Of a stretch of 64,000 bases of DNA, positions 35,569 through 45,989 are shown one piece after another. Each line of letters opens with the position of its first letter. The stretch's first letter is position 1. A program made the position numbers and the translations under genes. Location: positions 62,001 through 126,000 of the forward strand of contig NZ_MINN01000085.1 in NCBI RefSeq assembly GCF_001877785.1, read 5' to 3'. The DNA comes from Rossellomorea aquimaris. GTDB lineage: Bacteria > Bacillota > Bacilli > Bacillales > Bacillaceae_B. Under the pieces are notes generated by a model that saw only the letters and a program-made list of their open reading frames with translations, was not told the DNA's origin and made no database searches.

Positions 35569-37635
35569 TTGCAGAAGGTTTTAATCATCGGAGGAGGAAA
35601 AGGCGGCACAGCCATTTTGAAAATTCTCCATGAAGTCTCTTTAATGAAAGTGATCGGTATTACGGATGTGAATGAAAATGCTGTTGGCCTCCGCCTTGCG
35701 GAAGAATGGGGCATCCCTGTCGGGAAGGACTGGAAGAAGTTCTTGGATGATTCAGTTGATATCGTGATTGAAGTAACCGGGGATCTGCAAGTGTTCGAAG
35801 ATGTCCGCGAAGAGCGGGGGAGGAATACCGTGCTCATACCCGGAAGCGTAGCATTTCTCATATCCAAGCTTCTGGAAGAAAAAGAAGACCTTATCGGTCA
35901 GTTGACGAGTGAGTCTTTTAAACGGGATCTTATTTTTAATTCGACTGATGACGGGATGGTCGGTATCGATTCCAAGGGGATAGTCATGCTGTTCAATAAA
36001 AGTGCCGAACGGATGATAGGGATCAGCAGTGAAGCGGTAATCGGGAAACATATTAATGAGGTCATCCCTGAAAGTAAGCTCACTACGACTCTTGAAACGC
36101 GGAGAACCGAGATCAATAAGGAAGTAGTCCTGAAAAACGGTCTGAAGATCATCTCGAACCGCATCCCGATGATAACGGAAAACGATGAAATAATAGGTGC
36201 ATTCACGGTCTTCAAGGATATTACGGAGGTCGTGAATCTGGCTGAAGAAATCACGAATCTAAAAGAAATACAAACGATGCTTGAAGCCATTATCCATTCG
36301 AGTGATGATGCCATTTCGGTGGTTGACGAAGAAGGAAAGGGAATCATGATCAACCCGGCCTATACAAGGATTACAGGCCTGAGCCGGGATGAGGTGATCG
36401 GGAAGCCTGCCACAGCCGATATTTCTGAAGGGGAAAGTATCCATTTGAAGGTACTCCAGACCAGGAGGGCGATACGTGGAACGAAAATGAGGGTGGGTCC
36501 GAAACGCAAAGAGGTCATCGTGAATGTCGCCCCCATCATCGTTAATGGGAAATTGAAAGGGAGTGTCGGCGTCATACATGATATGTCGGAAATCCAGTCC
36601 CTTACACAGGAACTTGACAGGGCGAGGAGGATTATCCGCACTCTTGAAGCCAAATATATGTTTGAAGATATAATCGGCGAGTCTGATGAGATGCAAATAG
36701 CGATAGAGCAGGCCAAACTCGGAGCAAAGACTCCCGCAACCGTACTTTTAAGAGGGGAGTCGGGTACCGGTAAGGAATTATTTGCCCATGCGATACATAA
36801 TGCAAGTGACCGTAAATTCAATAAGTTCCTCCGTGTTAACTGTGCGGCCCTTTCGGAGAACCTCCTTGAAAGTGAATTATTCGGCTATGAAGAAGGTGCT
36901 TTTTCGGGTGCTAAGCGGGGAGGAAAAAGAGGGTTATTTGAGGAAGCGGACAAAGGCAGCATCTTTTTGGATGAGATTGGTGAGCTCAGTGCCAATACTC
37001 AGGCAAAGTTATTGAGGGTCCTCCAGGAGAATGAAATCGTACGCGTAGGAGGGACCAAGAGCATCAGCATCAATGTGAGGGTGATTGCTGCAACCAATGT
37101 CAATCTTGAGAAAGGGATCGCTGATGGATCCTTCAGGGAAGACCTGTACTACCGGCTGAACAGGATGCCCATCCAGATACCGCCTCTTAGAAGCAGAAAA
37201 AGCGATATCCCCCTCATTTCAGAAAGCTTGATTACAAAACTGAATCAGGATTACGGGAGAAATGTGGATGGAATAACACAAAGTGCGATAAACAAGCTGA
37301 TGGAATATCACTGGCCCGGCAATGTAAGGGAACTTGAAAACGTACTCGGCCGTGCGATGATCTTCATGAAATATAATGAAACGACCATAGATTTGCACCA
37401 CCTTCCCCCGCTGGACAGCAGCGCTAAAGAAGCCGGAAAGAAAAAAGAAGGTGCAGTGCCGTCTGCAAGAGATTTAAATTCCCAGCTTGAGGAATATGAA
37501 AAAAAGATAATTCAAGAGGTTTTAGAGCAGAATAATGGTAACAAAACAGCCGCTGCAAAAATATTGAATGTTTCGGTCCGTAATTTGTATTACAAGCTTG
37601 AAAAATATAACATTGAAACAAATAGCATGAAATAA
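35569..37635 (+). CDS. bkdR: Sigma-54-dependent activator BkdR
   Basis: 688 aa. N-terminal Rossmann-like domain ([16 protein letters not shown]), two PAS domains (about 118-225 and 235-345), AAA+ domain (Walker A GESGTGKE, Walker [13 protein letters not shown]) and a C-terminal Fis-type helix-turn-helix ([20 protein letters not shown]). The sigma-54 contact loop reads GAFSGA (443-448) instead of the usual GAFTGA. The start is TTG 35569 after GGGGTGA. It should activate the downstream operon through the -24/-12 promoter at 37704 in response to branched-chain substrates. Confidence 0.94.
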   Translation: MQKVLIIGGGKGGTAILKILHEVSLMKVIGITDVNENAVGLRLAEEWGIPVGKDWKKFLDDSVDIVIEVTGDLQVFEDVREERGRNTVLIPGSVAFLISKLLEEKEDLIGQLTSESFKRDLIFNSTDDGMVGIDSKGIVMLFNKSAERMIGISSEAVIGKHINEVIPESKLTTTLETRRTEINKEVVLKNGLKIISNRIPMITENDEIIGAFTVFKDITEVVNLAEEITNLKEIQTMLEAIIHSSDDAISVVDEEGKGIMINPAYTRITGLSRDEVIGKPATADISEGESIHLKVLQTRRAIRGTKMRVGPKRKEVIVNVAPIIVNGKLKGSVGVIHDMSEIQSLTQELDRARRIIRTLEAKYMFEDIIGESDEMQIAIEQAKLGAKTPATVLLRGESGTGKELFAHAIHNASDRKFNKFLRVNCAALSENLLESELFGYEEGAFSGAKRGGKRGLFEEADKGSIFLDEIGELSANTQAKLLRVLQENEIVRVGGTKSISINVRVIAATNVNLEKGIADGSFREDLYYRLNRMPIQIPPLRSRKSDIPLISESLITKLNQDYGRNVDGITQSAINKLMEYHWPGNVRELENVLGRAMIFMKYNETTIDLHHLPPLDSSAKEAGKKKEGAVPSARDLNSQLEEYEKKIIQEVLEQNNGNKTAAAKILNVSVRNLYYKLEKYNIETNSMK

Positions 37636-37673
37636 TTTGCACGGTATGAATTTTTTTGCATAGTTGCCGACAC

Positions 37674-37692
37674 TGAAAATAAAGCGTTTTCA
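37674..37692 (+). promoter_or_regulatory. Inverted repeat / weak cre-like site before the bkd promoter
   Basis: TGAAAA-N7-TTTTCA is a perfect spaced inverted repeat just upstream of the -24 element. Within it ATAAAGCGTTTTCA (37679-37692) matches the cre pattern TGWAANCGNTNWCA at 12 of 14 positions. Either BkdR or CcpA binding is possible. Confidence 0.4.
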
Positions 37693-37703
37693 ACGTTTGT
37701 AAG

Positions 37704-37720
37704 TTGGCACGCTTCTTGCA
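37704..37720 (+). promoter_or_regulatory. Sigma-54 (SigL) promoter of the bkd operon
   Basis: TTGGCAC (37704-37710), 5 bases, TTGCA (37716-37720): a full match to the -24/-12 pattern TGGCAC-N5-TTGCA. It lies 53 bases before ptb and directly after bkdR, which encodes the matching activator. Confidence 0.93.
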
Positions 37721-37772
37721 AGTAAATTAAGTGGGAACAAATTTTTTATTGAAAGGGTTGAAATTTACATTC

Positions 37773-38678
37773 ATGAATCTTCAGTCTTTAGTGGAAAAAG
37801 CAACCCAAAAAGAACATTCTGTAGTAGCAGTGGCGGCGGCAGAAGATAAAGAAGTACTTGTGGCTGTCGGTATGGCAGTCGAAAAAGGAATGGCAGAATT
37901 CATTTTGTTTGGCGACAAAGAAAAGATCGAAGCCATTATAGAAGAGAGCGTGCCCAAGATAAAATCGCATGATGCGATAAAAATCAAGCATGCAGCTTCA
38001 CCGCAAAAGGCAGCTGAACTCGCTGTTAAAGCGGTAAGGGAAAACGAAGCGGGGGCCCTGATGAAAGGGAATGTCCCTACGGCAGTCATTTTGAAAGCTG
38101 TGCTGAACAAAGAGTGGGGCCTTAGGACAGGAAATGTACTATCGCATGTTGCTGCCTTTGAAGTGCCGAATTTTGATCAGCTTGTGTTCGTGACAGATGC
38201 GGCGATGAATATCACCCCTGATTTGAACCAGAAGACTCAAATCATTGAAAATGCAGTCAAGACAGCTTCTTCAATTGGTGTCACGACACCTAAAGTTGCA
38301 CCGATCGCCGCGGTGGAAACGGTGAATCCCGCCATGCAGGCCACCCTGGATGCAGCAGCGCTTACAGCCATGAATAACAGAGGGCAGATCAAAGGGTGCA
38401 TTGTAGATGGGCCGCTGGCTCTTGATAATGCGATCTCGCACAAGGCTGCTGAACACAAAGGGATTCAAAGTGAAGTAGCAGGACAAGCAGATATCCTGCT
38501 CGTCCCGAATATTGAAACCGGTAATGCGTTGTATAAATCACTGATTTACTTTGCAAAAGCCAAAGTGGGTGCCGTGATCGCCGGTGCTAAAGCACCTATT
38601 GTGCTGACTTCCAGAGCGGACAGTGCCGAAAGTAAATTATACTCACTCGCACTGGCGATATGCTCTGCTTCCAAATAA
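37773..38678 (+). CDS. ptb: Phosphate butyryltransferase
   Basis: 301 aa. It exchanges CoA for phosphate on butyryl- and branched acyl-CoA; Buk then makes ATP. GALMKGNVPTAVILKAVLN, KGCIVDGPLALDNAIS and ADILLVPNIETGNALYKSLIYFAKA are family segments. ATG 37773 is chosen by alignment (MNLQSLVEKA), although the purine-rich AAAGGG is 15 bases away; in-frame TTG 37758 or GTG 37731 are weaker alternatives. Confidence 0.93.
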   Translation: MNLQSLVEKATQKEHSVVAVAAAEDKEVLVAVGMAVEKGMAEFILFGDKEKIEAIIEESVPKIKSHDAIKIKHAASPQKAAELAVKAVRENEAGALMKGNVPTAVILKAVLNKEWGLRTGNVLSHVAAFEVPNFDQLVFVTDAAMNITPDLNQKTQIIENAVKTASSIGVTTPKVAPIAAVETVNPAMQATLDAAALTAMNNRGQIKGCIVDGPLALDNAISHKAAEHKGIQSEVAGQADILLVPNIETGNALYKSLIYFAKAKVGAVIAGAKAPIVLTSRADSAESKLYSLALAICSASK

Positions 38679-38726
38679 ACCAATTATTAAAATTTAACTA
38701 GTAATGATCCTGGGGAGGAATTTCAA

Positions 38727-39821
38727 ATGAAAATATTCAGCTATATGGAAAAGTATGACTACGAGCAATTAGTATTCTGTCAAGATGAAGTATCTGGTCT
38801 TAAAGCCATCATCGCCATTCATGATACAACACTCGGGCCGGCTCTCGGAGGAACCCGTATGTGGACATATGAATCGGAAGAAGCGGCAATTGAAGATGCC
38901 CTTCGCCTGGCAAGAGGCATGACTTACAAGAATGCGGCAGCAGGACTGAACCTCGGCGGCGGAAAAACGGTTATCATAGGAGATCCGCGAAAAGACAAAA
39001 ATGAAGAAATGTTCCGTGCATTCGGACGTTATATCCAGGGATTAAATGGCCGCTATATCACAGCAGAGGATGTAGGAACCACTGTGGCTGATATGGATCT
39101 GATCCATGAAGAAACAGATTATGTAACGGGTATTTCACCTGCATTCGGTTCTTCGGGCAATCCTTCACCTGTAACGGCATACGGAGTGTACCGCGGTATG
39201 AAGGCAGCAGCTAAAGAAGCATTCGGTACGGACTCGCTTGAAGGTAAGACAATCGCTGTCCAAGGTGTAGGGAATGTTGCTTACAACATGTGTAAACACC
39301 TGCACGAAGAAGGAGCTAACCTGATCGTGACGGATATTCACAAAGAATCCGTTGATCGTGCTGTAAACGACTTCGGTGCCAAAGCGGTCGACCCTTCTGA
39401 AATCTATAGTGTGGACTGTGACATCTTTGCACCATGTGCACTCGGTGCCATCATCAATGATGAAACCATTTCACAGATCAAGGCCAAGGTCATTGCAGGT
39501 GCTGCGAATAACCAGCTTAAAGAAACCCGTCACGGGGATGCCATCCATGAGATGGGCATCGTTTATGCACCTGATTATGTCATCAATGCCGGCGGTGTAA
39601 TCAATGTAGCAGATGAGCTTTACGGTTATAACAGCGAGAGAGCGATGAAAAAAGTGGAGCAGGTCTATAACAATGTTGAGCGTGTCATCGAAATTGCAAA
39701 ACGTGACAACGTTCCGACATATGTGGCCGCTGACCGCATGGCGGAAGAACGAATTGAGAAAATGCGCCGTTCAAGAAGTCAATTCTTACAAAACGGGCAG
39801 CATATTCTGAGCAGACGCTGA
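38727..39821 (+). CDS. bcd: Leucine dehydrogenase
   Basis: 364 aa NAD-dependent Glu/Leu/Phe/Val dehydrogenase. Deaminates leucine, valine and isoleucine to 2-keto acids. The catalytic lysine is in [16 protein letters not shown]; the NAD loop is [11 protein letters not shown] (about 180-190). ATG 38727 follows GGGGAGGA. It feeds the BKD complex encoded downstream. A hairpin separates it from buk. Confidence 0.96.
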   Translation: MKIFSYMEKYDYEQLVFCQDEVSGLKAIIAIHDTTLGPALGGTRMWTYESEEAAIEDALRLARGMTYKNAAAGLNLGGGKTVIIGDPRKDKNEEMFRAFGRYIQGLNGRYITAEDVGTTVADMDLIHEETDYVTGISPAFGSSGNPSPVTAYGVYRGMKAAAKEAFGTDSLEGKTIAVQGVGNVAYNMCKHLHEEGANLIVTDIHKESVDRAVNDFGAKAVDPSEIYSVDCDIFAPCALGAIINDETISQIKAKVIAGAANNQLKETRHGDAIHEMGIVYAPDYVINAGGVINVADELYGYNSERAMKKVEQVYNNVERVIEIAKRDNVPTYVAADRMAEERIEKMRRSRSQFLQNGQHILSRR

Positions 39822-39834
39822 TAAACAAACAAGG

Positions 39835-39862
39835 ACGCTTGACTTCTCCAGAAGTGAAGCGT
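39835..39862 (+). terminator. Intercistronic hairpin between bcd and buk
   Basis: ACGCTTGACTTC pairs with GAAGTGAAGCGT (one mismatch) with a 4-base loop, then TTTCTTA. The T-run is weak, so it is probably a partial attenuator or a 3' stabiliser of the ptb-bcd message. Confidence 0.6.
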
Positions 39863-39967
39863 TTCTTACCTGATATAAGGGATTGATGGGAACAAGGGGT
39901 TATCTGTCATAGGGGGATATTTCAATACAGGAAAATAAAACAGGCTACCCAAATGGAGGTAACAGCA

Positions 39968-41074
39968 GTGCAGGAAACAAAACATCGAATTTTAGTCATA
40001 AATCCCGGATCGACCTCAACGAAGATTGGTGTGTTCGATGATGACCGATCTATTTTTGAAAAGACGATCCGTCATGAAACGGAAAAAATAAATGAATTCC
40101 CAAATATCATCGATCAATATGAATTCCGTAAAAACACGATTCTACAGACGCTTGATGAAGAAGGCATCAACATCAGTAAACTAAGTGCAGTCTGCGGACG
40201 CGGCGGCTTGTTAAGACCGATTGAAGGCGGGACATATTTAGTGAATGATGAAATGCTTAACGATCTTAGAGAAGGATTCTCAGGTCAGCACGCTTCTAAT
40301 CTTGGCGGTATATTGGCTTTTGAAATTGCGTCCGGACTGAATATCCCTTCCTATATCGTCGATCCAGTCGTAGTGGACGAGCTTCACCCATTGGCGAGGG
40401 TCTCCGGTTTTTCCTTGATTGAAAGAAAAAGCATATTCCATGCCTTGAATCAAAAAGCCGTAGCCAGAAGAGTGGCTAAACAATTAGGGAAAAAGTACGA
40501 AGAACTTAATTTGATCATCACGCATATGGGAGGCGGGATTACCGTCGGTGCGCATAAAAGCGGAAAAGTGATTGATGTCAACAACGGACTTCACGGGGAT
40601 GGCCCATTCAGTCCCGAAAGGGCAGGTACAGTGCCTGCCGGAGATTTGGTCGACCTTTGCTTCTCGGGAGATTACTATCGGGATGAAATCATGAAAAAGC
40701 TGGTTGGTCAAGGCGGACTCGTAGGATATCTTGGAACAAATGATGCCGTCAAAGTAGAGAAGATGATCGAAAAAGGCGATGAAAAGGCCAAGGAAGTATA
40801 TGCTGCAATGGCATATCAAATCGCGAAGGAAATAGGTTCTGCCAGTGCAGTTCTGAACGGAAAGGTCGATGCAATCGTCTTAACTGGGGGACTTGCGTAT
40901 GGCAAGGAGTTCGTCAAGGCAATAAGTGAACGAATCAATTGGATAGCGGATGTCATCATACATCCCGGGGAGAATGAGCTTCAGGCGCTGGCTGAAGGTG
41001 CTCTCAGAGTCCTTAAAAATGAAGAAGACCATAAAGAATATCCCGGAACAGTAAAAGAAGAAGCAACAGTATAA
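39968..41074 (+). CDS. buk: Butyrate kinase
   Basis: 368 aa ASKHA-fold acyl kinase. It transfers phosphate from (iso)butyryl phosphate to [21 protein letters not shown] (7-24) is the phosphate loop; [23 protein letters not shown] and [13 protein letters not shown] are family signatures. GTG 39968 lies 8 bases after GGAGGT; the in-frame ATG 39953 overlaps the SD. lpdV follows 19 bases later. Confidence 0.95.
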   Translation: MQETKHRILVINPGSTSTKIGVFDDDRSIFEKTIRHETEKINEFPNIIDQYEFRKNTILQTLDEEGINISKLSAVCGRGGLLRPIEGGTYLVNDEMLNDLREGFSGQHASNLGGILAFEIASGLNIPSYIVDPVVVDELHPLARVSGFSLIERKSIFHALNQKAVARRVAKQLGKKYEELNLIITHMGGGITVGAHKSGKVIDVNNGLHGDGPFSPERAGTVPAGDLVDLCFSGDYYRDEIMKKLVGQGGLVGYLGTNDAVKVEKMIEKGDEKAKEVYAAMAYQIAKEIGSASAVLNGKVDAIVLTGGLAYGKEFVKAISERINWIADVIIHPGENELQALAEGALRVLKNEEDHKEYPGTVKEEATV

Positions 41075-41093
41075 GTTTGAGGAGGATGCAGCT

Positions 41094-42518
41094 TTGGCAC
41101 AAGAATATGATTTAGTCATTCTGGGCGGGGGTACGGGCGGTTATGTCGCCGCTATCCGCGCATCACAATTAGGGTTGAAGACAGCTATCGTTGAAAAAGG
41201 GAAACTTGGGGGAACTTGTCTCCATAGGGGATGCATTCCCAGTAAAGCACTTTTACGCAGCGCGGAAGTTTATGCGACTGCTAAACACAGTGACAACTTC
41301 GGTGTGAAAATCAACGGTGTGGAACTTGATTTTGAGAAGGTCCAATCCCGTAAGGATGGCATCGTCGAACAGCTTCATAAAGGTGTGCAGCACCTGATGA
41401 AACAAGGAAAGATCGATGTGTATGAAGGGATCGGGCGCATCCTGGGCCCTTCTATCTTTTCTCCGATGCCGGGTACGATTTCAGTTGAGATGAACAACGG
41501 TGAAGAGAATGAGATGCTGATTCCAAAAAACGTCATTGTGGCCACAGGGTCACGTCCCCGTTCGCTGCCGGGTCTGGATATCGACGGCGAATATGTATTA
41601 TCTTCAGATGAAGCGCTGTCACTTGAACAGCTGCCGAAATCAATCATCATTGTCGGCGGTGGTGTAATCGGCATCGAGTGGGCTTCCATGTTATCCGACT
41701 TTGACGTTGAAGTGACAGTAGTTGAGTACGCTGACAAAATCGTACCGACGGAAGACCATGAAATTTCAAAAGAAATGCAGCGCTTAATGAAGAAAAAAGG
41801 CGTGAAAATCGTTACAGGTGCAAAAGTACTTCCGGAATCCCTGCAAAAAGGCGACGGAACTGTAACGATCAAAGCTGAACATAAAGGTGAAGAAAAGTCA
41901 TTTTCTGCTGAAAAGATCCTAGTGTCGGTAGGGCGCCAGGCAAATGTCGAAGGTATCGGAATCGAAAACACAGACATAAAAGTGGAAAAAGGCTTTGTTG
42001 AAGTAAATGATTTCTTCCAAACAAAAGAATCACATATCTACGCAATCGGTGACGTCATCGGCGGTCTGCAGCTGGCGCATGTTGCTTCTCACGAGGGCAT
42101 CACCGCTGTTGAGCACCTGGCCAATGAGAAACCGCAGTCGATTGACTACTCGTTGATTTCAAAATGCATTTACAGCAATCCTGAAATTGCAAGTGTAGGC
42201 ATGACTGAACAAGAGGCCAAGGACAAAGGCTTCGAGCTGAAAATTGGGAAATTCAGCTTCAGGGCCATCGGGAAGGCCCTTGTTTATGGTGAATCTGATG
42301 GTTTCGTGAAAATCATTGCCGATAAGGATACGGATGATATCCTTGGTGTTCATATGATTGGTCCTCATGTGACCGATATGATTTCCGAAGCTGGACTTGC
42401 AAGGGTTCTTGACGCAACTCCATGGGAAATCGGGCATACCATCCACCCTCACCCTTCTCTTTCAGAAGCGATCGGGGAAGCCGCACTGGCAGTGGACGGA
42501 AAAGCAATCCATTCTTAA
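41094..42518 (+). CDS. lpdV: Dihydrolipoyl dehydrogenase of the branched-chain complex (E3)
   Basis: 474 aa flavoprotein. It reoxidises dihydrolipoyl-BkdB using NAD. FAD loop GGGTGGYVAA (11-20), redox disulfide C42/C47 in GGTCLHRGCIPSK, NAD loop VGGGVIGIEWA, and the C-terminal HPHPSLSEAIGEA with the catalytic His-Glu. The start is TTG 41094 after GAGGAGGA; an ATG at 41086 is out of frame. Confidence 0.96.
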   Translation: MAQEYDLVILGGGTGGYVAAIRASQLGLKTAIVEKGKLGGTCLHRGCIPSKALLRSAEVYATAKHSDNFGVKINGVELDFEKVQSRKDGIVEQLHKGVQHLMKQGKIDVYEGIGRILGPSIFSPMPGTISVEMNNGEENEMLIPKNVIVATGSRPRSLPGLDIDGEYVLSSDEALSLEQLPKSIIIVGGGVIGIEWASMLSDFDVEVTVVEYADKIVPTEDHEISKEMQRLMKKKGVKIVTGAKVLPESLQKGDGTVTIKAEHKGEEKSFSAEKILVSVGRQANVEGIGIENTDIKVEKGFVEVNDFFQTKESHIYAIGDVIGGLQLAHVASHEGITAVEHLANEKPQSIDYSLISKCIYSNPEIASVGMTEQEAKDKGFELKIGKFSFRAIGKALVYGESDGFVKIIADKDTDDILGVHMIGPHVTDMISEAGLARVLDATPWEIGHTIHPHPSLSEAIGEAALAVDGKAIHS

Positions 42519-42543
42519 TATCCGTTAACCGGGAGGGGGTATG

Positions 42544-42588
42544 ATGTCTCCCTCTCAAAAAGACTTTAACCCGCAGGAGGTAAAATGA
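42544..42588 (+). CDS. Candidate 14-codon leader ORF before bkdAA
   Basis: ATG 42544 (or 42541) follows the strong SD GGGAGGGGG (42531-42539) and encodes a short peptide (MSPSQKDFNPQEVK) ending at TGA 42586-42588, one base before the bkdAA ATG. The SD of bkdAA (CAGGAGG) lies within it. No homolog is known to me; it may only couple translation of lpdV and bkdAA. Confidence 0.35.
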   Translation: MSPSQKDFNPQEVK

Positions 42589-42589
42589 T

Positions 42590-43588
42590 ATGGCAGAGAA
42601 ACGTCATGAAGAATTAGGTCTCTCTAATGAAAAAGTATTAGAAATGTATGAAACGATGCTACTTGCTAGAAAAATTGATGAGCGCATGTGGTTATTGAAC
42701 CGTTCCGGTAAAATTCCATTTGTCATCTCATGTCAGGGGCAGGAAGCTGCACAAATCGGGGCAGCCTTCGCGCTGGACAAAGAAAAGGATTATGTCCTTC
42801 CATATTATCGTGATATGGGCGTTGTGCTGACATTCGGCATGACGGCTCAGGAGCTGATGCTTTCAGGATTTGCCAAAGCCGAAGATCCAAACTCAGGCGG
42901 ACGCCAGATGCCTGGACACTTCGGTCAAAAGAAAAATAATATCGTAACCGGGTCTTCACCTGTTACGACTCAGGTCCCGCATGCAGTAGGAATCGCCCTT
43001 GCCGGGAAAATGGAGAAGAAAGACCTTGTCACTTTCGTCACGTTTGGTGAAGGTTCTTCAAACCAGGGTGACTTCCATGAAGGTGCCAACTTCGCAGGTG
43101 TACATAAACTTCCGGTTATCTTTATGTGTGAAAACAATAAATACGCAATCTCTGTTCCGATTGAGAAGCAATTGGCATGTGAAAATGTATCAGATCGTGC
43201 TATCGGGTACGGAATGCCTGGATATACGGTTGATGGAAATGATCCTCTGGAAGTATACAAGGCTGTTAAAGAAGCAGCAGACCGCGGCCGCCGCGGAGAA
43301 GGTCCTACTCTGATCGAAACGGTTTCATACCGTTTGACTCCTCACTCTTCAGACGATGATGACAGAAGTTACCGTTCTCCGGATGAAGTGGCTAAAGCGA
43401 AAACGAACGATCCGATCATTACATTCGGTGCTTACCTGAAAGAGACCGGCGTAATGGATGATGCTCTTGAAAAAGAAATCAATGACCGTGTGATGAAGCA
43501 AGTGAATGAAGCAACAGATTATGCAGAAAACGCTCCATATGCCGACCCTGAATCGGCAATGAAGTTTGTGTACGCAGAAGAGAAGTAA
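42590..43588 (+). CDS. bkdAA: 2-oxoisovalerate dehydrogenase E1 alpha subunit
   Basis: 332 aa. With BkdAB it decarboxylates branched 2-keto acids using thiamine diphosphate. The ThDP motif starts at TFGEGSSNQGDFHEGANFAGV...CENNKYAIS; TPHSSDDDDRSYRS is the phosphorylation-loop equivalent. ATG 42590 follows CAGGAGG. Besides catabolism, the complex primes branched-chain fatty acid synthesis in Bacillus. Confidence 0.96.
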   Translation: MAEKRHEELGLSNEKVLEMYETMLLARKIDERMWLLNRSGKIPFVISCQGQEAAQIGAAFALDKEKDYVLPYYRDMGVVLTFGMTAQELMLSGFAKAEDPNSGGRQMPGHFGQKKNNIVTGSSPVTTQVPHAVGIALAGKMEKKDLVTFVTFGEGSSNQGDFHEGANFAGVHKLPVIFMCENNKYAISVPIEKQLACENVSDRAIGYGMPGYTVDGNDPLEVYKAVKEAADRGRRGEGPTLIETVSYRLTPHSSDDDDRSYRSPDEVAKAKTNDPIITFGAYLKETGVMDDALEKEINDRVMKQVNEATDYAENAPYADPESAMKFVYAEEK

Positions 43589-43601
43589 GGGGGACTAGAC
43601 T

Positions 43602-44585
43602 ATGCCAGTAATTTCATACATTGATGCCGTAACTATGGCGATTAGAGAAGAAATGGAACGGGATGAAAAAGTATTCGTACTTGGTGAGGATGTTGGGAAA
43701 AAAGGCGGTGTATTCAAAGCGACTCACGGGCTTTATGACCAATTCGGCGAAGAGCGCGTAATTGATACTCCACTTGCAGAATCAGCTATTGCGGGAGTCG
43801 GGATCGGTGCTGCGATGTACGGTATGAGACCGATTGCTGAAATGCAGTTTGCAGACTTCATCATGCCGGCCGTAAACCAGATCATCTCCGAAGCGGCCCG
43901 TATCCGTTACCGCTCGAATAATGACTGGAGCTGTCCTATGGTCATCCGTGCACCTTACGGAGGCGGCGTACATGGAGCTTTATACCACTCACAATCCGTT
44001 GAAGCAGTATTTGCCAATCAGCCTGGATTGAAGATCGTGATGCCGTCGACTCCTTATGATGTAAAAGGACTATTGAAAGCGGCAATCCGTGATGAGGATC
44101 CGGTACTTTTCTTTGAACATAAACGTGCCTACCGCTTAATCAAAGGCGAGGTACCTGAAGATGACTACACGCTTCCAATCGGGAAAGCGGATGTGAAGCG
44201 GGAAGGTGAAGATCTCACTGTCATCACATACGGACTATCCGTCCACTTCGCACTTCAGGCTGCAGAGAAGCTTGCCCAGGATGGCATCGAAGCTCATATC
44301 CTGGATTTAAGAACGATCTATCCACTGGATAAGGAAGCCATCATCGAAGCTGCTTCTAAAACCGGTAAAGTGCTGCTTGTGACTGAAGATAACAAAGAAG
44401 GAAGCATCATGGGTGAAGTATCAGCCATCATTGCAGAAAACTGCCTGTTCGAGCTTGATGCACCGATCAAGCGCCTTGCCGGACCTGATGTACCTGCAAT
44501 GCCATATGCTCCTACAATGGAAAAATACTTTATGATCAACCCGGACAAAGTAGAAAAAGCGATGCGAGAGCTCGCAGAATTTTAA
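43602..44585 (+). CDS. bkdAB: 2-oxoisovalerate dehydrogenase E1 beta subunit
   Basis: 327 aa transketolase-type beta subunit. VLGEDVGKKGGVFKAT and RIRYRSNNDWSCPMVIRAPYGGGVHGALYHSQSVEA are hallmark segments. Pairs with BkdAA as an alpha2-beta2 E1. ATG 43602 follows AAGGGGG; 13 bases separate it from bkdAA. Confidence 0.96.
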   Translation: MPVISYIDAVTMAIREEMERDEKVFVLGEDVGKKGGVFKATHGLYDQFGEERVIDTPLAESAIAGVGIGAAMYGMRPIAEMQFADFIMPAVNQIISEAARIRYRSNNDWSCPMVIRAPYGGGVHGALYHSQSVEAVFANQPGLKIVMPSTPYDVKGLLKAAIRDEDPVLFFEHKRAYRLIKGEVPEDDYTLPIGKADVKREGEDLTVITYGLSVHFALQAAEKLAQDGIEAHILDLRTIYPLDKEAIIEAASKTGKVLLVTEDNKEGSIMGEVSAIIAENCLFELDAPIKRLAGPDVPAMPYAPTMEKYFMINPDKVEKAMRELAEF

Positions 44586-44627
44586 TCCAACAAACATACT
44601 GAAAGCAAAACGTTAGGAGGGTTCCTC

Positions 44628-45950
44628 ATGGGTATAGAAAAAATGAAGATGCCGCAGCTGGGGGAAAGTGTTACAGAAGGTACAATCAGTAAATGGCTGG
44701 TATCTCCCGGCGATACTGTTAACAAATATGATCCGATTGCAGAAGTGCAGACGGATAAAGTAAATGCCGAAGTGCCATCATCCTTTACAGGCACGATAAA
44801 AGAATTGATTGCCGAAGAAGGGGATACACTGGAAGTCGGAGAGATCATCTGCTCGATCGAAGTGGAAGGAGCCGGCTCTGAACCTTCGGAAGAAGCTCCA
44901 AAAGAGGAGAAGAAGGAAACTTCAGGTGAGAAAACTCCTTCAGCATCCAATGCGCCGAAGAAAGAAGACGGTAATAAGGCGAGATATTCACCGGCCGTAT
45001 TGAAGCTCTCCCAGGAACATGATATCGACTTGAATCAGGTGGAAGGCACCGGCAACGGCGGCCGCATCACCAGAAAAGATCTCAAGAAAATCATCGAATC
45101 CGGAAATATCCCTAAAGCCGGGGACGCTCCTGCTGCACAACAACCTGAAACAGCACCAGCACCACAGCAGGCCCCTGCTAAGGATGAAGCACAACCAGGT
45201 GCTGCCCAGAAACAGGCAGCACCTGCACCAAATGTACCGGTCATGCCGGGCGACATTGAAATCCCTGTTACAGGTGTCCGTAAAGCCATCGCATCCAATA
45301 TGGTAAGGAGCAAGCATGAAGCTCCACACGCCTGGACGATGATGGAAGTGGACGTGACAAATCTTGTGGAATACAGGAATTCACTCAAAACTGAATTCAA
45401 ACAGCGTGAAGGCTTTAACTTAACATTCTTCGCTTTCTTCGTAAAAGCTGTATCCCAAGCCCTTAAAGAATTCCCGCAAATCAATTCTATGTGGGCAGGG
45501 GATAAGATCATCCAGAAGAAAGACGTCAATATCTCAATCGCTGTAGCAACGGACGATGCATTATTCGTTCCGGTAATCAAAAATGCAGATGAAAAAACGA
45601 TCAAAGGCATTGCACGTGAAATCACGGATCTTGCCGGAAAAGTACGGAGCGGCAAGCTGAAGTCGGAAGATATGCAGGGCGGAACCTTTACAGTGAATAA
45701 TACCGGGTCTTTCGGTTCTGTCCAATCAATGGGTATTATCAACTATCCTCAGGCTGCCATCCTGCAGGTTGAATCGATCGTTAAACGTCCTGTCGTCATG
45801 AACAATGGCATGATTGCGGTCCGGGATATGGTGAATCTGTGTATGTCACTCGATCACCGGGTTCTTGACGGCCTAGTTTGCGGAAGATTCCTGCAGCGGA
45901 TCAAAGAGATTCTGGAGAATACTTCTAAAGAAAATACGTCTGTATATTAA
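44628..45950 (+). CDS. bkdB: Branched-chain 2-oxoacid dehydrogenase E2 (lipoyl acyltransferase)
   Basis: 440 aa. Lipoyl domain with K44 in EVQTDKVNAEVP, a Glu/Lys/Pro linker, peripheral-subunit-binding domain (RYSPAVLKLSQEHDIDL, about 122-160), a second Ala/Pro/Gln-rich linker, and a catalytic core ending with SLDHRVLDG. Transfers branched acyl groups to CoA and forms the complex core. ATG 44628 follows AGGAGG. A strong terminator closes the operon. Confidence 0.96.
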   Translation: MGIEKMKMPQLGESVTEGTISKWLVSPGDTVNKYDPIAEVQTDKVNAEVPSSFTGTIKELIAEEGDTLEVGEIICSIEVEGAGSEPSEEAPKEEKKETSGEKTPSASNAPKKEDGNKARYSPAVLKLSQEHDIDLNQVEGTGNGGRITRKDLKKIIESGNIPKAGDAPAAQQPETAPAPQQAPAKDEAQPGAAQKQAAPAPNVPVMPGDIEIPVTGVRKAIASNMVRSKHEAPHAWTMMEVDVTNLVEYRNSLKTEFKQREGFNLTFFAFFVKAVSQALKEFPQINSMWAGDKIIQKKDVNISIAVATDDALFVPVIKNADEKTIKGIAREITDLAGKVRSGKLKSEDMQGGTFTVNNTGSFGSVQSMGIINYPQAAILQVESIVKRPVVMNNGMIAVRDMVNLCMSLDHRVLDGLVCGRFLQRIKEILENTSKENTSVY

Positions 45951-45989
45951 TATTCCGATGCTGCCGTTTATATAAGGCAGACTGGCTTG

